Part shown: positions 1 through 14,469 of the stretch, piece by piece
Layout of the letters: every line of letters starts with the position of its first letter
Numbering within the stretch: the stretch's first letter is position 1
Source of the DNA: Bombus terrestris
Lineage: Eukaryota; Arthropoda; Insecta; Hymenoptera; Apidae
Reading direction: 5' to 3'
DNA length: 64,000 bases
NCBI RefSeq assembly: GCF_910591885.1
Contig: NC_063277.1
Span: forward strand, 4,216,001 to 4,280,000
Translations under genes and position numbers: made by a program
The notes under the pieces: generated by a model
The model's input: only the letters and a program-made list of their open reading frames with translations
The model's database searches: none
Told to the model about the DNA's origin: nothing

Positions 1-87
1 AACGTAATAGTATATAACGTTAAACGTTATAACGTCATACTATATAACGTTACACGCCTCATGGTAATAGTATATGACGTTATACGT

Positions 88-99
88 TATTACGTAATA
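88..99. other. Palindrome TATTACGTAATA (representative)
   Basis: Monomers joined as CGTTATTACGTAATAC contain a perfect 12-bp palindrome with core ATTACGTAAT. This fits the consensus RTTAYGTAAY of PAR/E4BP4-type bZIP factors. The same string recurs many times across the array. A match to a binding consensus is visible; binding is not shown. Confidence 0.6.
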
Positions 100-251
100 C
101 TATATAACGTTACACGTTATATCGTAATACTATATAACGTTACACGTTGTATGGTAATAGTATATAACGTTACACGTAGTATGGTAATACTATATGACGC
201 TATACGTTATAACGTAATACTATGTAACGTTACACGTTATTACGTAATACT

Positions 252-265
252 ATATAACGTTATAT
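252..265. other. Palindrome ATATAACGTTATAT (representative)
   Basis: A perfect 14-bp palindrome forms wherever a TATAT left half meets an AACGTTATATG right half. A second frequent palindrome, ACGTTATAACGT (for example 24-35), spans monomer boundaries. Together they give the array dense dyad symmetry and the capacity for short hairpins or cruciforms. Confidence 0.85.
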
Positions 266-290
266 GTTTTAACGTAATACTACATACCGT

Positions 291-315
291 TAAGAGATAT
301 AACGTTACACGTTGC
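291..315 (+). repeat. Half-unit (15-bp) deletion monomer
   Basis: After TAAGAGATAT the next half begins directly with AACGTTACACG, so one 15-bp left half is missing and the monomer phase moves by 15. The same event recurs at 936-945, 2571-2580, 3216-3225, 9706-9715, 11161-11170 and 11806-11815, always after TAAGAGAYAT. The seven copies fall into two lineages (GATAT and GACAT), carried along by the alpha duplications. It shows that the array can misalign by a half unit. Confidence 0.9.
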
Positions 316-2280
316 ATGGTAATAGTATATGACGCTATACGTTACAACGTAATACTATTTAGCGTCATACGTTATAACGTAATACTTTATAACGTTAAAC
401 GTTATAACGTAGTACTATATAACGTTACACGTTGTATGGTAATGGTATATAACGTTATACGTTACAGCGTAATACTATTTAGCGTTATACGTTATAACGT
501 ATTACTTTATAACTTTAAACGTTATAACGTCATACTATATAACGTTACACGTTGTATGGTAATAGTATATGACGTTATGCGATATAACGTAATACTATAT
601 AACGTTACACTATGTATGGTAATGGTATATAACATTATACGTTACAACGTAATACTATTTAGCGTTATACGTTATAACGTAATACTTTATAACGTTAAAC
701 GTTACAACGTAATACTATATAACGTTACACGTTATTACGTAATACTATATAACGTTACACGTTGAATGGTAATGGTATATAACGTTATACGTTACAACGT
801 AATACTATTTAGCGTTATACGTTATAACGTCATACTATATAACGTTACACGTTGTATGGTAATAGTATATGACGTTATACGTTATAACGTAATACTATAT
901 AACGTTATATGTCTTAACGTAATACTACATAACGTTAAGAGACATAACGTTACACGTTGCATGGTAATAGTATATGACGCTATACGTTACAACGTAATAC
1001 TATTTAGCGTTATACGTTATAACGTAATACTTTATAACGTTAAACGTTATAACGTAATACTACATAACGTTACCCATTATATCGTAATACTATATAACGT
1101 TACCCGTTGTATGGTAATAGTATATAACGATATACGTTACAACGTAATGCTATCTAACGTTATACGTTATAACGTAATACTGACTAACGTTATATGTTTC
1201 ACCGTAATACTACATAACGTTAAACGTTATAACGTCATACTATATAACGTTACACGTTGTATGGTAATAGCATATAACGTTATACGTTACAGCGTAATAC
1301 TATTTAGCGTTATACGTTATAACGTATTACTTTATAACGTTAAACGTTATAACGTCATACTATATAACGTTACACGTTGTATGGTAATAGTATATGACGT
1401 TATACGTTATAACGTAATACTATATAACGTTATATGTTTTAACGTAATACTACATAACGTTAAACGATATAAGGTCATTCTATATAACGTTACACGCCTC
1501 ATGGTAATAGTATATGACGTTATACGTTATTACGTAATACTATATTACGTTATATGTTTTAACGTAATCGTATATAACGTTAAACGTTATAACGTCATAC
1601 TATATAACGTTACACGTTGTATGGTAATAGTATATAACGTCATACGTTACAACGTAATACTATATAACGTTACACGTTGTATGGTAATAGCATATAACGT
1701 CATACGTTACAACGTAATACTATATAACGTTACACGTTGTATGGTAATAGCATATAACGTTATACGTTTCAACGTAATACTATTTAACGTTATACGTTAT
1801 AACGTTATACTATATAACCTTATATGTTTTAACGTAATACTACATAACGTTACCCATTATATCGTAATACTATATAACGTTACCCGTTGTATGGTAATAG
1901 TATATAACGATATACGTTACAACGTAATGCTATCTAACGTTATACGTTATAACGTAATACTGACTAACGTTATATGTTTCACCGTAATACTACATAACGT
2001 TAAACGTTATAACGTCATACTATATAACGTTACACGTTGTATGGTAATAGCATATAACGTTATACGTTACATCGTAATACTATTTAACGTTATACGTTAT
2101 AACGTTATACTATATAACGTTATATGTTTTAACGTAATACTACATAACGTTACCCATTATATCGTAATACTATATAACGTTACCCGTTGTATGGTAATAG
2201 TATATAACGATATACGCTACAACGTAATACTATCTAACGTTATAAGTTATAACGTAATACTATATAACGTTATATATTTT

Positions 2281-4216
2281 AACGTAATAGTATATAACGT
2301 TAAACGTTATAACGTCATACTATATAACGTTACACGCCTCATGGTAATAGTATATGACGTTATACGTTATTACGTAATACTATATAACGTTACACGTTAT
2401 ATCGTAATACTATATAACGTTACACGTTGTATGGTAATAGTATATAACGTTACACGTAGTATGGTAATACTATATGACGCTATACGTTATAACGTAATAC
2501 TATGTAACGTTACACGTTATTACGTAATACTATATAACGTTATATGTTTTAACGTAATACTACATACCGTTAAGAGATATAACGTTACACGTTGCATGGT
2601 AATAGTATATGACGCTATACGTTACAACGTAATACTATTTAGCGTCATACGTTATAACGTAATACTTTATAACGTTAAACGTTATAACGTAGTACTATAT
2701 AACGTTACACGTTGTATGGTAATGGTATATAACGTTATACGTTACAGCGTAATACTATTTAGCGTTATACGTTATAACGTATTACTTTATAACTTTAAAC
2801 GTTATAACGTCATACTATATAACGTTACACGTTGTATGGTAATAGTATATGACGTTATGCGATATAACGTAATACTATATAACGTTACACTATGTATGGT
2901 AATGGTATATAACATTATACGTTACAACGTAATACTATTTAGCGTTATACGTTATAACGTAATACTTTATAACGTTAAACGTTACAACGTAATACTATAT
3001 AACGTTACACGTTATTACGTAATACTATATAACGTTACACGTTGAATGGTAATGGTATATAACGTTATACGTTACAACGTAATACTATTTAGCGTTATAC
3101 GTTATAACGTCATACTATATAACGTTACACGTTGTATGGTAATAGTATATGACGTTATACGTTATAACGTAATACTATATAACGTTATATGTCTTAACGT
3201 AATACTACATAACGTTAAGAGACATAACGTTACACGTTGCATGGTAATAGTATATGACGCTATACGTTACAACGTAATACTATTTAGCGTTATACGTTAT
3301 AACGTAATACTTTATAACGTTAAACGTTATAACGTAGTACTATATAACGTTACACGTTGTATGGTAATGGTATATAAAGTTATACGTTACAGCGTAATAC
3401 TATTTAGCGTTATACGTTATAACGTAATACTTTATAACGTTAAACGTTATAACGTCATACTATATAACGTTACACGTTGTATGGTAATAGTATATGACGT
3501 TATACGTTATAACGTAATACTATATAACGTTATATGTTTTAACGTAATACTACATAACGTTAAACGATATAGGGTCATTCTATATAACGTTACACGCCTC
3601 ATGGTAATAGTATATGACGTTATACGTTATTACGTAATACTATATAACGTCATACGTTACAACGTAATACTATATAACGTTACACGTTGTATGGTAATAG
3701 TATATAACGTTATACGTTACAACGTAATACTATTTAACGTTATACGTTATAACGTAATACTATATAACGTTATATGTTTTAACGTAATACTACATAACCT
3801 TAAACGTGATAACGTCATACTATATAACGTTACACGTTGTATGGTAATAGTATATGAGGTTATACGTTATAACGTAATACTATATAACGTTACACGTAGT
3901 ATGGTAATAGTATATGACGTTATACGTTATAACGCAATGCTATATAACGTTACACGTAGTATGGTAATAGTATATGACGTTATACGTTATAACGTAGTAC
4001 TATATAACGTTACACGATATATCGTAATAGTATATAACGTTATACGTTACAACGTAATACTATATAACGTTATATGTTTTAACGTAATACTACATAACGT
4101 TAAACGTTATAACGTCATACTATATAACGTTACACGTTGCATGGTAATAGTATATGACGTTACACGTTATATCGTAATAGTATATAACGTTATACGTTTT
4201 AACGTATTACTATATA
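2281..4216 (+). repeat. Alpha higher-order unit, copy 2, internally shortened
   Basis: It starts as an exact repeat of position 1 and stays identical to about 3335. It then lacks 180 bp (six monomers) relative to copy 1: the variant AAACGATATARGGTCATTC sits at about 1460 in copy 1 and about 3560 here, an offset of 2,100 instead of 2,280. From about 3,690 it grades into generic 150-bp cassettes. Half-unit losses recur at 2571-2580 and 3216-3225. Confidence 0.88.
3691..3840 (+). repeat. 150-bp five-monomer cassette (representative)
   Basis: Five monomers in fixed order form a cassette found in most of the window. They are recognised by the halves ATGGTAATAGTATAT, then TATTT, then TATATGTTTT, then TACATAACG followed by TAAACGTTAT, then CGTCATAC with CACGTTGT. 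Near-identical examples start at 5610, 16951, 20100, 26550 and 50680. The cassette length is near that of a nucleosome core particle; whether this matters is inference. Confidence 0.85.
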
Positions 4217-4570
4217 ACGTTATATGTTTTAACGTAATACTACATAACGTTAAACGTTATAACGTCATACTATATAACGATACACGTTGTATGGTAATAG
4301 TATATGACGTTACACGTTATAAAGTAATACTATATAACGTCATACGATACAACGTAATACTATATAACGTTACACGTTGTATGGTAATAGCATATGACGT
4401 TACACGTAATATCGTAATACTATATAACGTTAAACGTTGTATACTAGTAGTATATAACGTTATACGTTATAACGTAATACTGTATAACGCTATACGATAT
4501 AACGTAATACCATATAACGTTATATGTTTTAGCGTAATACTACATTACGTTAAACGTTATAACGTCATAC

Positions 4571-4599
4571 TATTATCATCACAAATTGTATGATAATAG
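4571..4599 (+). repeat. 29-bp junction monomer, ATCACAAATTG subtype
   Basis: CATACTATTATCATCACAAA replaces the standard CATACTATATAACG: one base is lost after CTAT and the right half is changed. Members start at 4571, 6999, 18316, 20564, 36185, 40863, and with ATCACACATTG at 45239 and 58144. Each is followed by GTATGATAATAGTATATGATG. Confidence 0.9.
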
Positions 4600-5799
4600 T
4601 ATATGATGTTATACGATATAACGTAATACTATATAACGAAACACGTTATAGCGAAATACTATATAACGTTACACGTTGTATGGTAATAGTATATGACGTT
4701 ATACGTTACAACGTAATACTTTTTAACGTTATACGTTATAACTTAATACTATATAACGTTACACCTAGTATGGTAATAGTATATGATGTTATACGTTATA
4801 ACGTAATACTATATAACGTTACACGCTATATCGTAATAGTATATGTCGTTATACGTTATAACGTATTACTATATAACGTTATATGTTTTAACGTAATACT
4901 ACATAACGTTAAACGTTATAACGTCATACTATATGAAGTTACACGTTGTATGGTAATAGTATATGACGTTACACGCTATATCGTAATAGTATATGTCGTT
5001 ATACGTTATAACGTATTACTATATAACGTTATATGTTTTAACGTAATACTACATAACGTTAAACACTATAACGTCACACTACATAACGATACACGTTGTA
5101 TGGTAATAGTATATGACGTTATACGTCATTAGGTAATACTATATAACGTTACACATTATATCGTAATACTATATAACGTTACACGTTGTATGGTAATAGT
5201 ATATAACGATATACGTTACAACGTAATACGATTTAACGTTATACGTTATGACGTATTACTATATAACGTTATATGTTTTAACGTAATACTACATAACGTT
5301 AAACGTTATAACGTCATGCTATATAACGATACACGTTGTATGGTAATAGTATATGACGTTACACGTTATATCGTAATAGTATATAACGTTATACGTTATA
5401 ACGTATTACTATATAACGTTATATGTTTTAACGTAATACTACATAACGTTAAACGTTATAACGTCATACTATGTAACGTTACACATTGTATGGTAATAGT
5501 CTATGACGTTATACGTTACTACGTAATACTATATATCGTTGCACGTTATATCGTAATAGTATATAACGTTATACGTTATAACGTAATACTATATAACGTT
5601 ACACGTTGTATGGTAATAGTATATAACGTTATACGTTACAACGTAATACTATTTAACGTTATACGTTATAACGTAATACTATATAACGTTACATATTTTA
5701 ACTTAATTCTACATAACGTTAAACGTTATAACGTCATACTATTTAACGTTATATGTTTTAACGTAGTACTACATAAGGTTAAACGTTATAACGTCATGC

Positions 5800-5828
5800 T
5801 ATTAACGTTCCACGTTGTATGATAATAG
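5800..5828 (+). repeat. 29-bp junction monomer, TTCCACG subtype
   Basis: TATTAACGTTCCACGTTG with the same 1-bp loss. Members start at 5800, 8228, 13641, 16218, 21643, 23292, 24431, 28448, 30037 and 31178. Each is preceded by GTACTACATAAGGTTAAACG and followed by GTATGATAATAG. Adjacent members without other indels between them are spaced at 30n minus 1. Confidence 0.92.
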
Positions 5829-6644
5829 TATATGATGTTATACGTTATAACGTAATACTATATAACGAAACACGTTATATTGTAATACTATATAACGAAA
5901 CACGTTATATTGTAATACTATATAACGAAACACGTTATATTGTAATACTATATAACGTTACACGTCGTATGGTAATAGTATATGACGTTATACGTTATTA
6001 CGTAATACTATATAACGTTACACGTTATATCGTAATAGTATATAACGTTATACGTCATAACGTAATACTATATAACGTCATACGTTACAACGTAATACAA
6101 TATAACGTTACACGTCGTATGGGAATAGTATATGACGTTATACGTTATTACGTAATACTATATAACGTCATACGTTACAACGTAATACTATATAACGTTA
6201 CACATTCTATGATAATAGTATATGATGTTATACGTTATAACGTAATACTATATAACGAAACACGTTATATCGTAATACTATATAACGTTACACATTGTAT
6301 GGTAATAGTCTATGACGTTATACGTTATTACGTAATACTATATAACGTAACACGTTATAGCGAAATACTATATAACGTTACACGTTGTATGGTAATAGTA
6401 TATGACGTTACACGTTATATCGTAATAGTATATGTCGTTATACGTTATAACGTATTACTATATAACGTTATATGTCTTAACGTAATACTACATAACGTTA
6501 AACACTATAACGTCACACTATATAACGATACACGTTATATCGTAATAGTATATGACGTTATACGTCATTAGGTAATACTATATAACGTTACACATTATAT
6601 CGTAATACTATATAACGTTACACTTTGTATGGTAATAGTATATG

Positions 6645-9072
6645 ACGTTATATGTTTTAACGTAATACTACATAACGTTAAACGTTATAACGTCATACTA
6701 TATAACGATACACGTTGTATGGTAATAGTATATGACGTTACACGTTATAAAGTAATACTATATAACGTCATACGATACAACGTAATACTATATAACGTTA
6801 CACGTTGTATGGTAATAGCATATGACGTTACACGTAATATCGTAATACTATATAACGTTAAACGTTGTATACTAGTAGTATATAACGTTATACGTTATAA
6901 CGTAATACTGTATAACGCTATACGATATAACGTAATACCATATAACGTTATATGTTTTAGCGTAATACTACATTACGTTAAACGTTATAACGTCATACTA
7001 TTATCATCACAAATTGTATGATAATTGTATATGATGTTATACGATATAACGTAATACTATATAACGAAACACGTTATAGCGAAATACTATATAACGTTAC
7101 ACGTTGTATGGTAATAGTATATGACGTTATACGTTACAACGTAATACTTTTTAACGTTATACGTTATAACTTAATACTATATAACGTTACACCTAGTATG
7201 GTAATAGTATATGACGTTATACGTTATAACGTAATACTATATAACGTTACACGCTATATCGTAATAGTATATGTCGTTATACGTTATAACGTATTACTAT
7301 ATAACGTTATATGTTTTAACGTAATACTACATAACGTTAAACGTTATAACGTCATACTATATAACGTTACACGTTGTATGGTAATAGTATATGACGTTAC
7401 ACGCTATATCGTAATAGTATATGTCGTTATACGTTATAACGTATTACTATATAACGTTATATGTTTTAACGTAATACTACATAACGTTAAACACTATAAC
7501 GTCATACTATATAACGACACACGTTGTATGGTAATAGTATATGACGTTATACGTTATTAGGTAATACTATATAACGTTACACATTATATCGTAATACTAT
7601 ATAACGTTACACGTTGTATGGTAATAGTATATAACGATATACGTTACAACGTAATACGATTTAACGTTATACGTTATAACGTATTACTATATAACGTTAT
7701 ATGTTTTAACGTAATACTACATAACGTTAAACGTTATAACGTCATGCTATATAACGATACACGTTGTATGGTAATAGTATATGACGTTACACGTTATATC
7801 GTAATAGTATATAACGTTATACGTTATAACGTATTACTATATAACGTTATATGTTTTAACGTAATACTACATAACGTTAAACGTTATAACGTCATACTAT
7901 GTAACGTTACACATTGTATGGTAATAGTCTATGACGTTATACGTTACTACGTAATACTATATATCGTTGCACGTTATATCGTAATAGTATATAACGTTAT
8001 ACGTTATAACGTAATACTATATAACGTTACACGTTGTATGGTAATAGTATATAACGTTATACGTTACAACGTAATACTATTTAACGTTATACGTTATAAC
8101 GTAATACTATATAACGTTACATATTTTAACTTAATTCTACATAACATTAAACTTTATAACGTCATACTATTTAACGTTATATGTTTTAACGTAGTACTAC
8201 ATAAGGTTAAACGTTATAACGTCATACTATTAACGTTCCACGTTGTATGATAATAGTATATGATGTTATACGTTATAACGTAATACTATATAACGAAACA
8301 CGTTATATTGTAATACTATATAACGAAACACGTTATATTGTAATACTATATAACGAAACACGTTATATTGTAATACTATATAACGTTACACGTCGTATGG
8401 TAATAGTATATGACGTTATACGTTATTACGTAATACTATATAACGTTACACGTTATATCGTAATAGTATATAACGTTATACGTCATAACGTAATACTATA
8501 TAACGTCATACGTTACAACGTAATACAATATAACGTTACACGTCGTATGGGAATAGTATATGACGTTATACGTTATTACGTAATACTATATAACGTCATA
8601 CGTTACAACGTAATACTATATAACGTTACACGTTGTATGATAATAGTATATGATGTTATACGTTATAACGTAATACTATATAACGAAACACGTTATATCG
8701 TAATACTATATAACGTTACACATTGTATGGTAATAGTCTATGACGTTATACGTTATTACGTAATACTATATAACGTTACACGTTATAGCGAAATACTATA
8801 TAACGTTACACGTTGTATGGTAATAGTATATGACGTTACACGTTATATCGTAATAGTATATGTCGTTATACGTTATAACGTATTACTATATAACGTTATA
8901 TGTCTTAACGTAATACTACATAACGTTAAACACTATAACGTCACACTATATAACGATACACGTTGTATGGTAATAGTATATGACGTTATACGTCATTAGG
9001 TAATACTATATAACGTTACACATTATATCGTAATACTATATAACGTTACACGTTGTATGGTAATAGTATATG
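6645..9072 (+). repeat. Beta higher-order unit, copy 2 (2,428 bp)
   Basis: Tandem copy of 4217-6644. It differs by scattered point changes, for example ATAACG instead of ATGACG near 7675 and CACGTTGT instead of CACATTCT near 8630. Its junction monomers lie at 6999 and 8228, exactly 2,428 after those of copy 1. The seam with copy 1, near 6630-6650, fuses a GTATGGTAATAG monomer to a TATATGTTTT monomer. Confidence 0.92.
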
Positions 9073-9550
9073 ACGTTATACGTTACAACGTAATACTATT
9101 TAACGTTATACGTTATAACGTAATACTATATATCGTTACACCTAGTATGGTAATAGTATATGACGTTATACGTTATAACGTAATGCTATATAACGTTACA
9201 CGATATATCGTAATAGTATATATCGTTATACGTTATAACGTAATACTATATAACGTTATACGTTTTATCGTAATACTACATAACGTTAAACGTTATAACG
9301 TCATACTATATGAAGTTACACGTTGTATGGTAATAGTATATAAAGTTATACGTTACAACGTAATACTATTTAACGTTATACGTTATAACGTAATACTATA
9401 TAACGTTACATATTTTAACTTAATTCTACATAACGTTAAACGTTATAACGTCATACTATATAACGTTATATGTTTTAACGTAATATTACATAAGGTTAAA
9501 CGTTATAACGTCATTCTATTAACGTTGCACGTTGTATAGTAGTAGTATAT
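9073..9550 (+). repeat. Gamma tail segment, copy 1
   Basis: This short segment carries ACCTAGTATGG, TATATCGTTATACG, TATGAAGTTACACG and ACATATTTTAACTTAATTC monomers. It ends in a TTGCACG-type junction monomer at 9517 followed by AGTAGTAG. It recurs with an offset of 5,413 at about 14486-14963, and related editions end at 19125, 36994 and 41672. Confidence 0.85.
9517..9545 (+). repeat. 29-bp junction monomer, TTGCACG subtype
   Basis: TATTAACGTTGCACGTTG followed by TATAGTAGTAGTATAT. Members start at 9517, 14930, 19125, 36994 and 41672, each at the right edge of a gamma-type segment. Confidence 0.9.
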
Positions 9551-12500
9551 AACGTTATACGTTACAACGTAATACTATTTAGCGTTATACGTTATAACGT
9601 CATACTATATAACGTTACACGTTGTATGGTAATAGTATATGACGTTATACGTTATAACGTAATACTATATAACGTTATATGTCTTAACGTAATACTACAT
9701 AACGTTAAGAGACATAACGTTTCACGTTGCATGGTAATAGTATATGACGCTATACGTTACAGCGTAATACTATTTAGCGTTATACGTTATAACGTATTAC
9801 TTTATAACGTTAAACGTTATAACGTCATACTATATAACGTTACACGTTGTACGGTAATAGTATATGACGTTATACGTTACAGCGTAATACTATTTAGCGT
9901 TATACGTTATAACGTATTACTTTATAACGTTAAACGTTATAACGTAATACTATATAACGTTACACGTTGTATGGTAATAGTATATGACGTTATACGTTAT
10001 AACGTAATACTATATAACGTTATATGTTTTAACGTAATACTACATAACGCTAAACGATATAAGGTCATTCTATATAACGTTACACGCCTCATGGTAATAG
10101 TATATGACGTTATACGTTATTACGTAATACTATATAACGTTATATGTTTTAACGTAATCGTATATAACGTTAAACGTTATAACGTCATACTATATAACGT
10201 TACACGTTGTATGGTAATAGTATATAACGTCATACGTTACAACGTAATACTATATAACGTTACACGTTGTATGGTAATAGCATATAACGTCATACGTTAC
10301 AACGTAATACTATATAACGTTACACGTTGTATGGTAATAGTATATAACGTTATACGTTTCAACGTAATACTATTTAACGTTATACGTTATAACGTTATAC
10401 TATATAACCTTATATGTTTTAACGTAATACTATATAACGTTACCCATTATATCGTAATACTATATAACGTTACCCGTTGTATGGTAATAGTATATAACGA
10501 TATACGTTACAACGTAATGCTATCTAACGTTATACGTTATAACGTAATACTGACTAACGTTATATGTTTCACCGTAATACTACATAACGTTAAACGTTAT
10601 AACGTCATACTATATAACGTTACACGTTGTATGGTAATAGCATATAACGTTATACGTTACATCGTAATACTATTTAACGTTATACGTTATAACGTTATAC
10701 TATATAACGTTATATGTTTTAACGTAATACTACATAACGTTACCCATTATATCGTAATACTATATAACGTTACCCGTTGTATGGTAATAGTATATAACGA
10801 TATACGCTACAACGTAATACTATCTAACGTTATAAGTTATAACGTAATACTATATAACGTTATATATTTTAACGTAATAGTATATAACGTTAAACGTTAT
10901 AACGTCATACTATATAACGTTACACGCCTCATGGTAATAGTATATGACGTTATACGTTATTACGTAATACTATATAACGTTACACGTTATATCGTAATAC
11001 TATATAACGTTACACGTTATATCGTAATAGTATATAACGTTACACGTAGTATGGTAATACTATATGACGCTATACGTTATAACGTAATACTATGTAACGT
11101 TACACGTTATTACGTAATACTATATAACGTTATATGTTTTAACGTAATACTACATACCGTTAAGAGATATAACGTTACACGTTGCATGGTAATAGTATAT
11201 GACGCTATACGTTACAACGTAATACTATTTAGCGTCATACGTTATAACGTAATACTTTATAACGTTAAACGTTATAACGTAGTACTATATAACGTTACAC
11301 GTTGTATGGTAATGGTATATAACGTTATACGTTACAGCGTAATACTATTTAGCGTTATACGTTATAACGTATTACTTTATAACTTTAAACGTTATAACGT
11401 CATACTATATAACGTTACACGTTGTATGGTAATAGTATATGACGTTATACGATATAACGTAATACTATATAACGTTACACTATGTATGGTAATGGTATAT
11501 AACATTATACGTTACAACGTAATACTATTTAGCGTTATACGTTATAACGTAATACTTTATAACGTTAAACGTTACAACGTAATACTATATAACGTTACAC
11601 GTTATTACGTAATACTATATAACGTTACACGTTGAATGGTAATGGTATATAACGTTATACGTTACAACGTAATACTATTTAGCGTTATACGTTATAACGT
11701 CATACTATATAACGTTACACGTTGTATGGTAATAGTATATGACGTTATACGTTATAACGTAATACTATATAACGTTATATGTCTTAACGTAATACTACAT
11801 AACGTTAAGAGACATAACGTTACACGTTGCATGGTAATAGTATATGACGCTATACGTTACAACGTAATACTATTTAGCGTTATACGTTATAACGTAATAC
11901 TTTATAACGTTAAACGTTATAACGTAGTACTATATAACGTTACACGTTGTATGGTAATGGTATATAAAGTTATACGTTACAGCGTAATACTATTTAGCGT
12001 TATACGTTATAACGTATTACTTTATAACGTTAAACGTTATAACGTCATACTATATAACGTTACACGTTGTATGGTAATAGTATATGACGTTATACGTTAT
12101 AAGGTAATACTATATAACGTTATATGTTTTAACGTAATACTACATAACGTTAAACGATATAGGGTCATTCTATATAACGTTACACGCCTCATGGTAATAG
12201 TATATGACGTTATACGTTATTACGTAATACTATATAACGTCATACGTTACAACGTAATACTATATAACGTTACACGTTGTATGGTAATAGTATATAACGT
12301 TATACGTTACAACGTAATACTATTTAACGTTATACGTTATAACGTAATACTATATAACGTTATATGTTTTAACGTAATACTACATAACCTTAAACGTGAT
12401 AACGTCATACTATATAACGTTACACGTTGTATGGTAATAGTATATGAGGTTATACGTTATAACGTAATACTATATAACGTTACACGTAGTATGGTAATAG

Positions 12501-13020
12501 TATATGACGTTATACGTTATAACGCAATGCTATATAACGTTACACGTAGTATGGTAATAGTATATGACGTTATACGTTATAACGTAGTACTATATAACGT
12601 TACACGATATATCGTAATAGTATATAACGTTATACGTTACAACGTAATACTATATAACGTTATATGTTTTAACGTAATACTACATAACGTTAAACGTTAT
12701 AACGTCATACTATATAACGTTACACGTTGCATGGTAATAGTATATGACGTTACACGTTATATCGTAATAGTATATAACGTTATACGTTTTAACGTATTAC
12801 TATATAACGTTATATGTTTTAACGTAATACTACATAACGTTAAACGTTATAACGTCATACTATATAACGATACACGTTGTATGGTAATAGTATATGACGT
12901 TACACGTTATAAAGTAATACTATATAACGTCATACGATACAACGTAATACTATATAACGTTACACGTTGTATGGTAATAGCATATGACGTTACACGTAAT
13001 ATCGTAATACTATATAACGT
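9551..13020 (+). repeat. Alpha units, second edition
   Basis: From about 9,890 to 13,020 the sequence matches 1300-4430 at an offset of 8,590, with only occasional substitutions (for example near 10331, 11011-11015 and 11450). The first part, from 9551, matches 781 onward at an offset of 8,770. It preserves the order of alpha copies 1 and 2 and three half-unit losses (9706, 11161, 11806). The alpha block was therefore copied as a multi-kb piece rather than rebuilt monomer by monomer. Confidence 0.9.
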
Positions 13021-14469
13021 TACACGTTGTATGGTAATAGTATATAACGATATACGTTACAACGTAATACGATTTAACGTTATACGTTATGACGTATTAC
13101 TATATAACGTTATATGTTTTAACGTAATACTACATAACGTTAAACGTTATAACGTCATGCTATATAACGATACACGTTGTATGGTAATAGTATATGACGT
13201 TACACGTTATATCGTAATAGTATATAACGTTATACGTTATAACGTATTACTATATAACGTTATATGTTTTAACGTAATACTACATAACGTTAAACGTTAT
13301 AACGTCATACTATGTAACGTTACACATTGTATGGTAATAGTCTATGACGTTATACGTTACTACGTAATACTATATATCGTTGCACGTTATATCGTAATAG
13401 TATATAACGTTATACGTTATAACGTAATACTATATAACGTTACACGTTGTATGGTAATAGTATATAACGTTATACGTTACAACGTAATACTATATAACGT
13501 TATACGTTATAACGTAATACTATATAACGTTACATATTTTAACTTAATTCTACATAACGTTAAACGTTATAACGTCATACTATTTAACGTTATATGTTTT
13601 AACGTAGTACTACATAAGGTTAAACGTTATAACGTCATACTATTAACGTTCCACGTTGTATGATAATAGTATATGATGTTATACGTTATAACGTAATACT
13701 ATATAACGAAACACGTTATATTGTAATACTATATAACGAAACACGTTATATTGTAATACTATATAACGAAACACGTTATATTGTAATACTATATAACGTT
13801 ACACGTCGTATGGTAATAGTATATGACGTTATACGTTATTACGTAATACTATATAACGTTACACGTTATATCGTAATAGTATATAACGTTATACGTCATA
13901 ACGTAATACTATATAACGTCATACGTTACAACGTAATACAATATAACGTTACACGTCGTATGGGAATAGTATATGACGTTATACGTTATTACGTAATACT
14001 ATATAACGTCATACGTTACAACGTAATACTATATAACGTTACACATTCTATGATAATAGTATATGATGTTATACGTTATAACGTAATACTATATAACGAA
14101 ACACGTTATATCGTAATACTATATAACGTTACATATTGTATGGTAATAGTCTATGACGTTATACGTTATTACGTAATACTATATAACGTAACACGTTATA
14201 GCGAAATACTATATAACGTTACACGTTGTATGGTAATAGTATATGACGTTACACGTTATATCGTAATAGTATATGTCGTTATACGTTATAACGTATTACT
14301 ATATAACGTTATATGTCTTAACGTAATACTACATAACGTTAAACACTATAACGTCACACTATATAACGATACACGTTGTATGGTAATAGTATATGACGTT
14401 ATACGTCATTAGGTAATACTATATAACGTTACACATTATATCGTAATACTATATAACGTTACACGTTGT
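13021..14469 (+). repeat. Beta unit, partial third copy
   Basis: At 13021 the offset to the left half of the window drops from 8,590 to 7,841, meaning 749 bp (25 monomers minus one base) present at about 4431-5179 is missing here. Up to about 14,100 it carries the private variants of beta copy 1, such as ATGACG near 13090 and CACATTCT at 14044, so it descends from that copy. Its junction monomer is at 13641. Confidence 0.88.

Larger units (their letters stand above)
1..2280 (+). repeat. Alpha higher-order unit, copy 1
   Basis: This is a 2,280-bp unit (76 monomer lengths) whose first 1,055 bases or so recur without a difference I can find at 2281-3335. Diagnostic variants are monomers with TTTAGCGT, right halves ending CGCCTC, the pair TATCTAACG / TGACTAACG, and two half-unit losses at 291-300 and 936-945. 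The true left end of the unit may lie before the window. A third edition lies at 9551-13020. Confidence 0.9.
4217..6644 (+). repeat. Beta higher-order unit, copy 1 (2,428 bp)
   Basis: This unit repeats in tandem at 6645-9072 with an offset of exactly 2,428 bases and very few substitutions. 2,428 equals 81 monomers minus two, because the unit contains two 29-bp junction monomers (4571 and 5800). It also carries the run of three AACGAAACACGTTATATTG monomers near 5865-5945, which is specific to beta units. A partial third edition is at 13021-14469. Confidence 0.92.

Noticed and set aside
4590..8999. ATGA stop/start overlaps between successive frames, like translationally coupled genes
   Set aside because: The overlap is just the GTATGATAATAG variant next to the 1-bp loss of the junction monomer; it is copied with the segment and has no ribosome-binding context.
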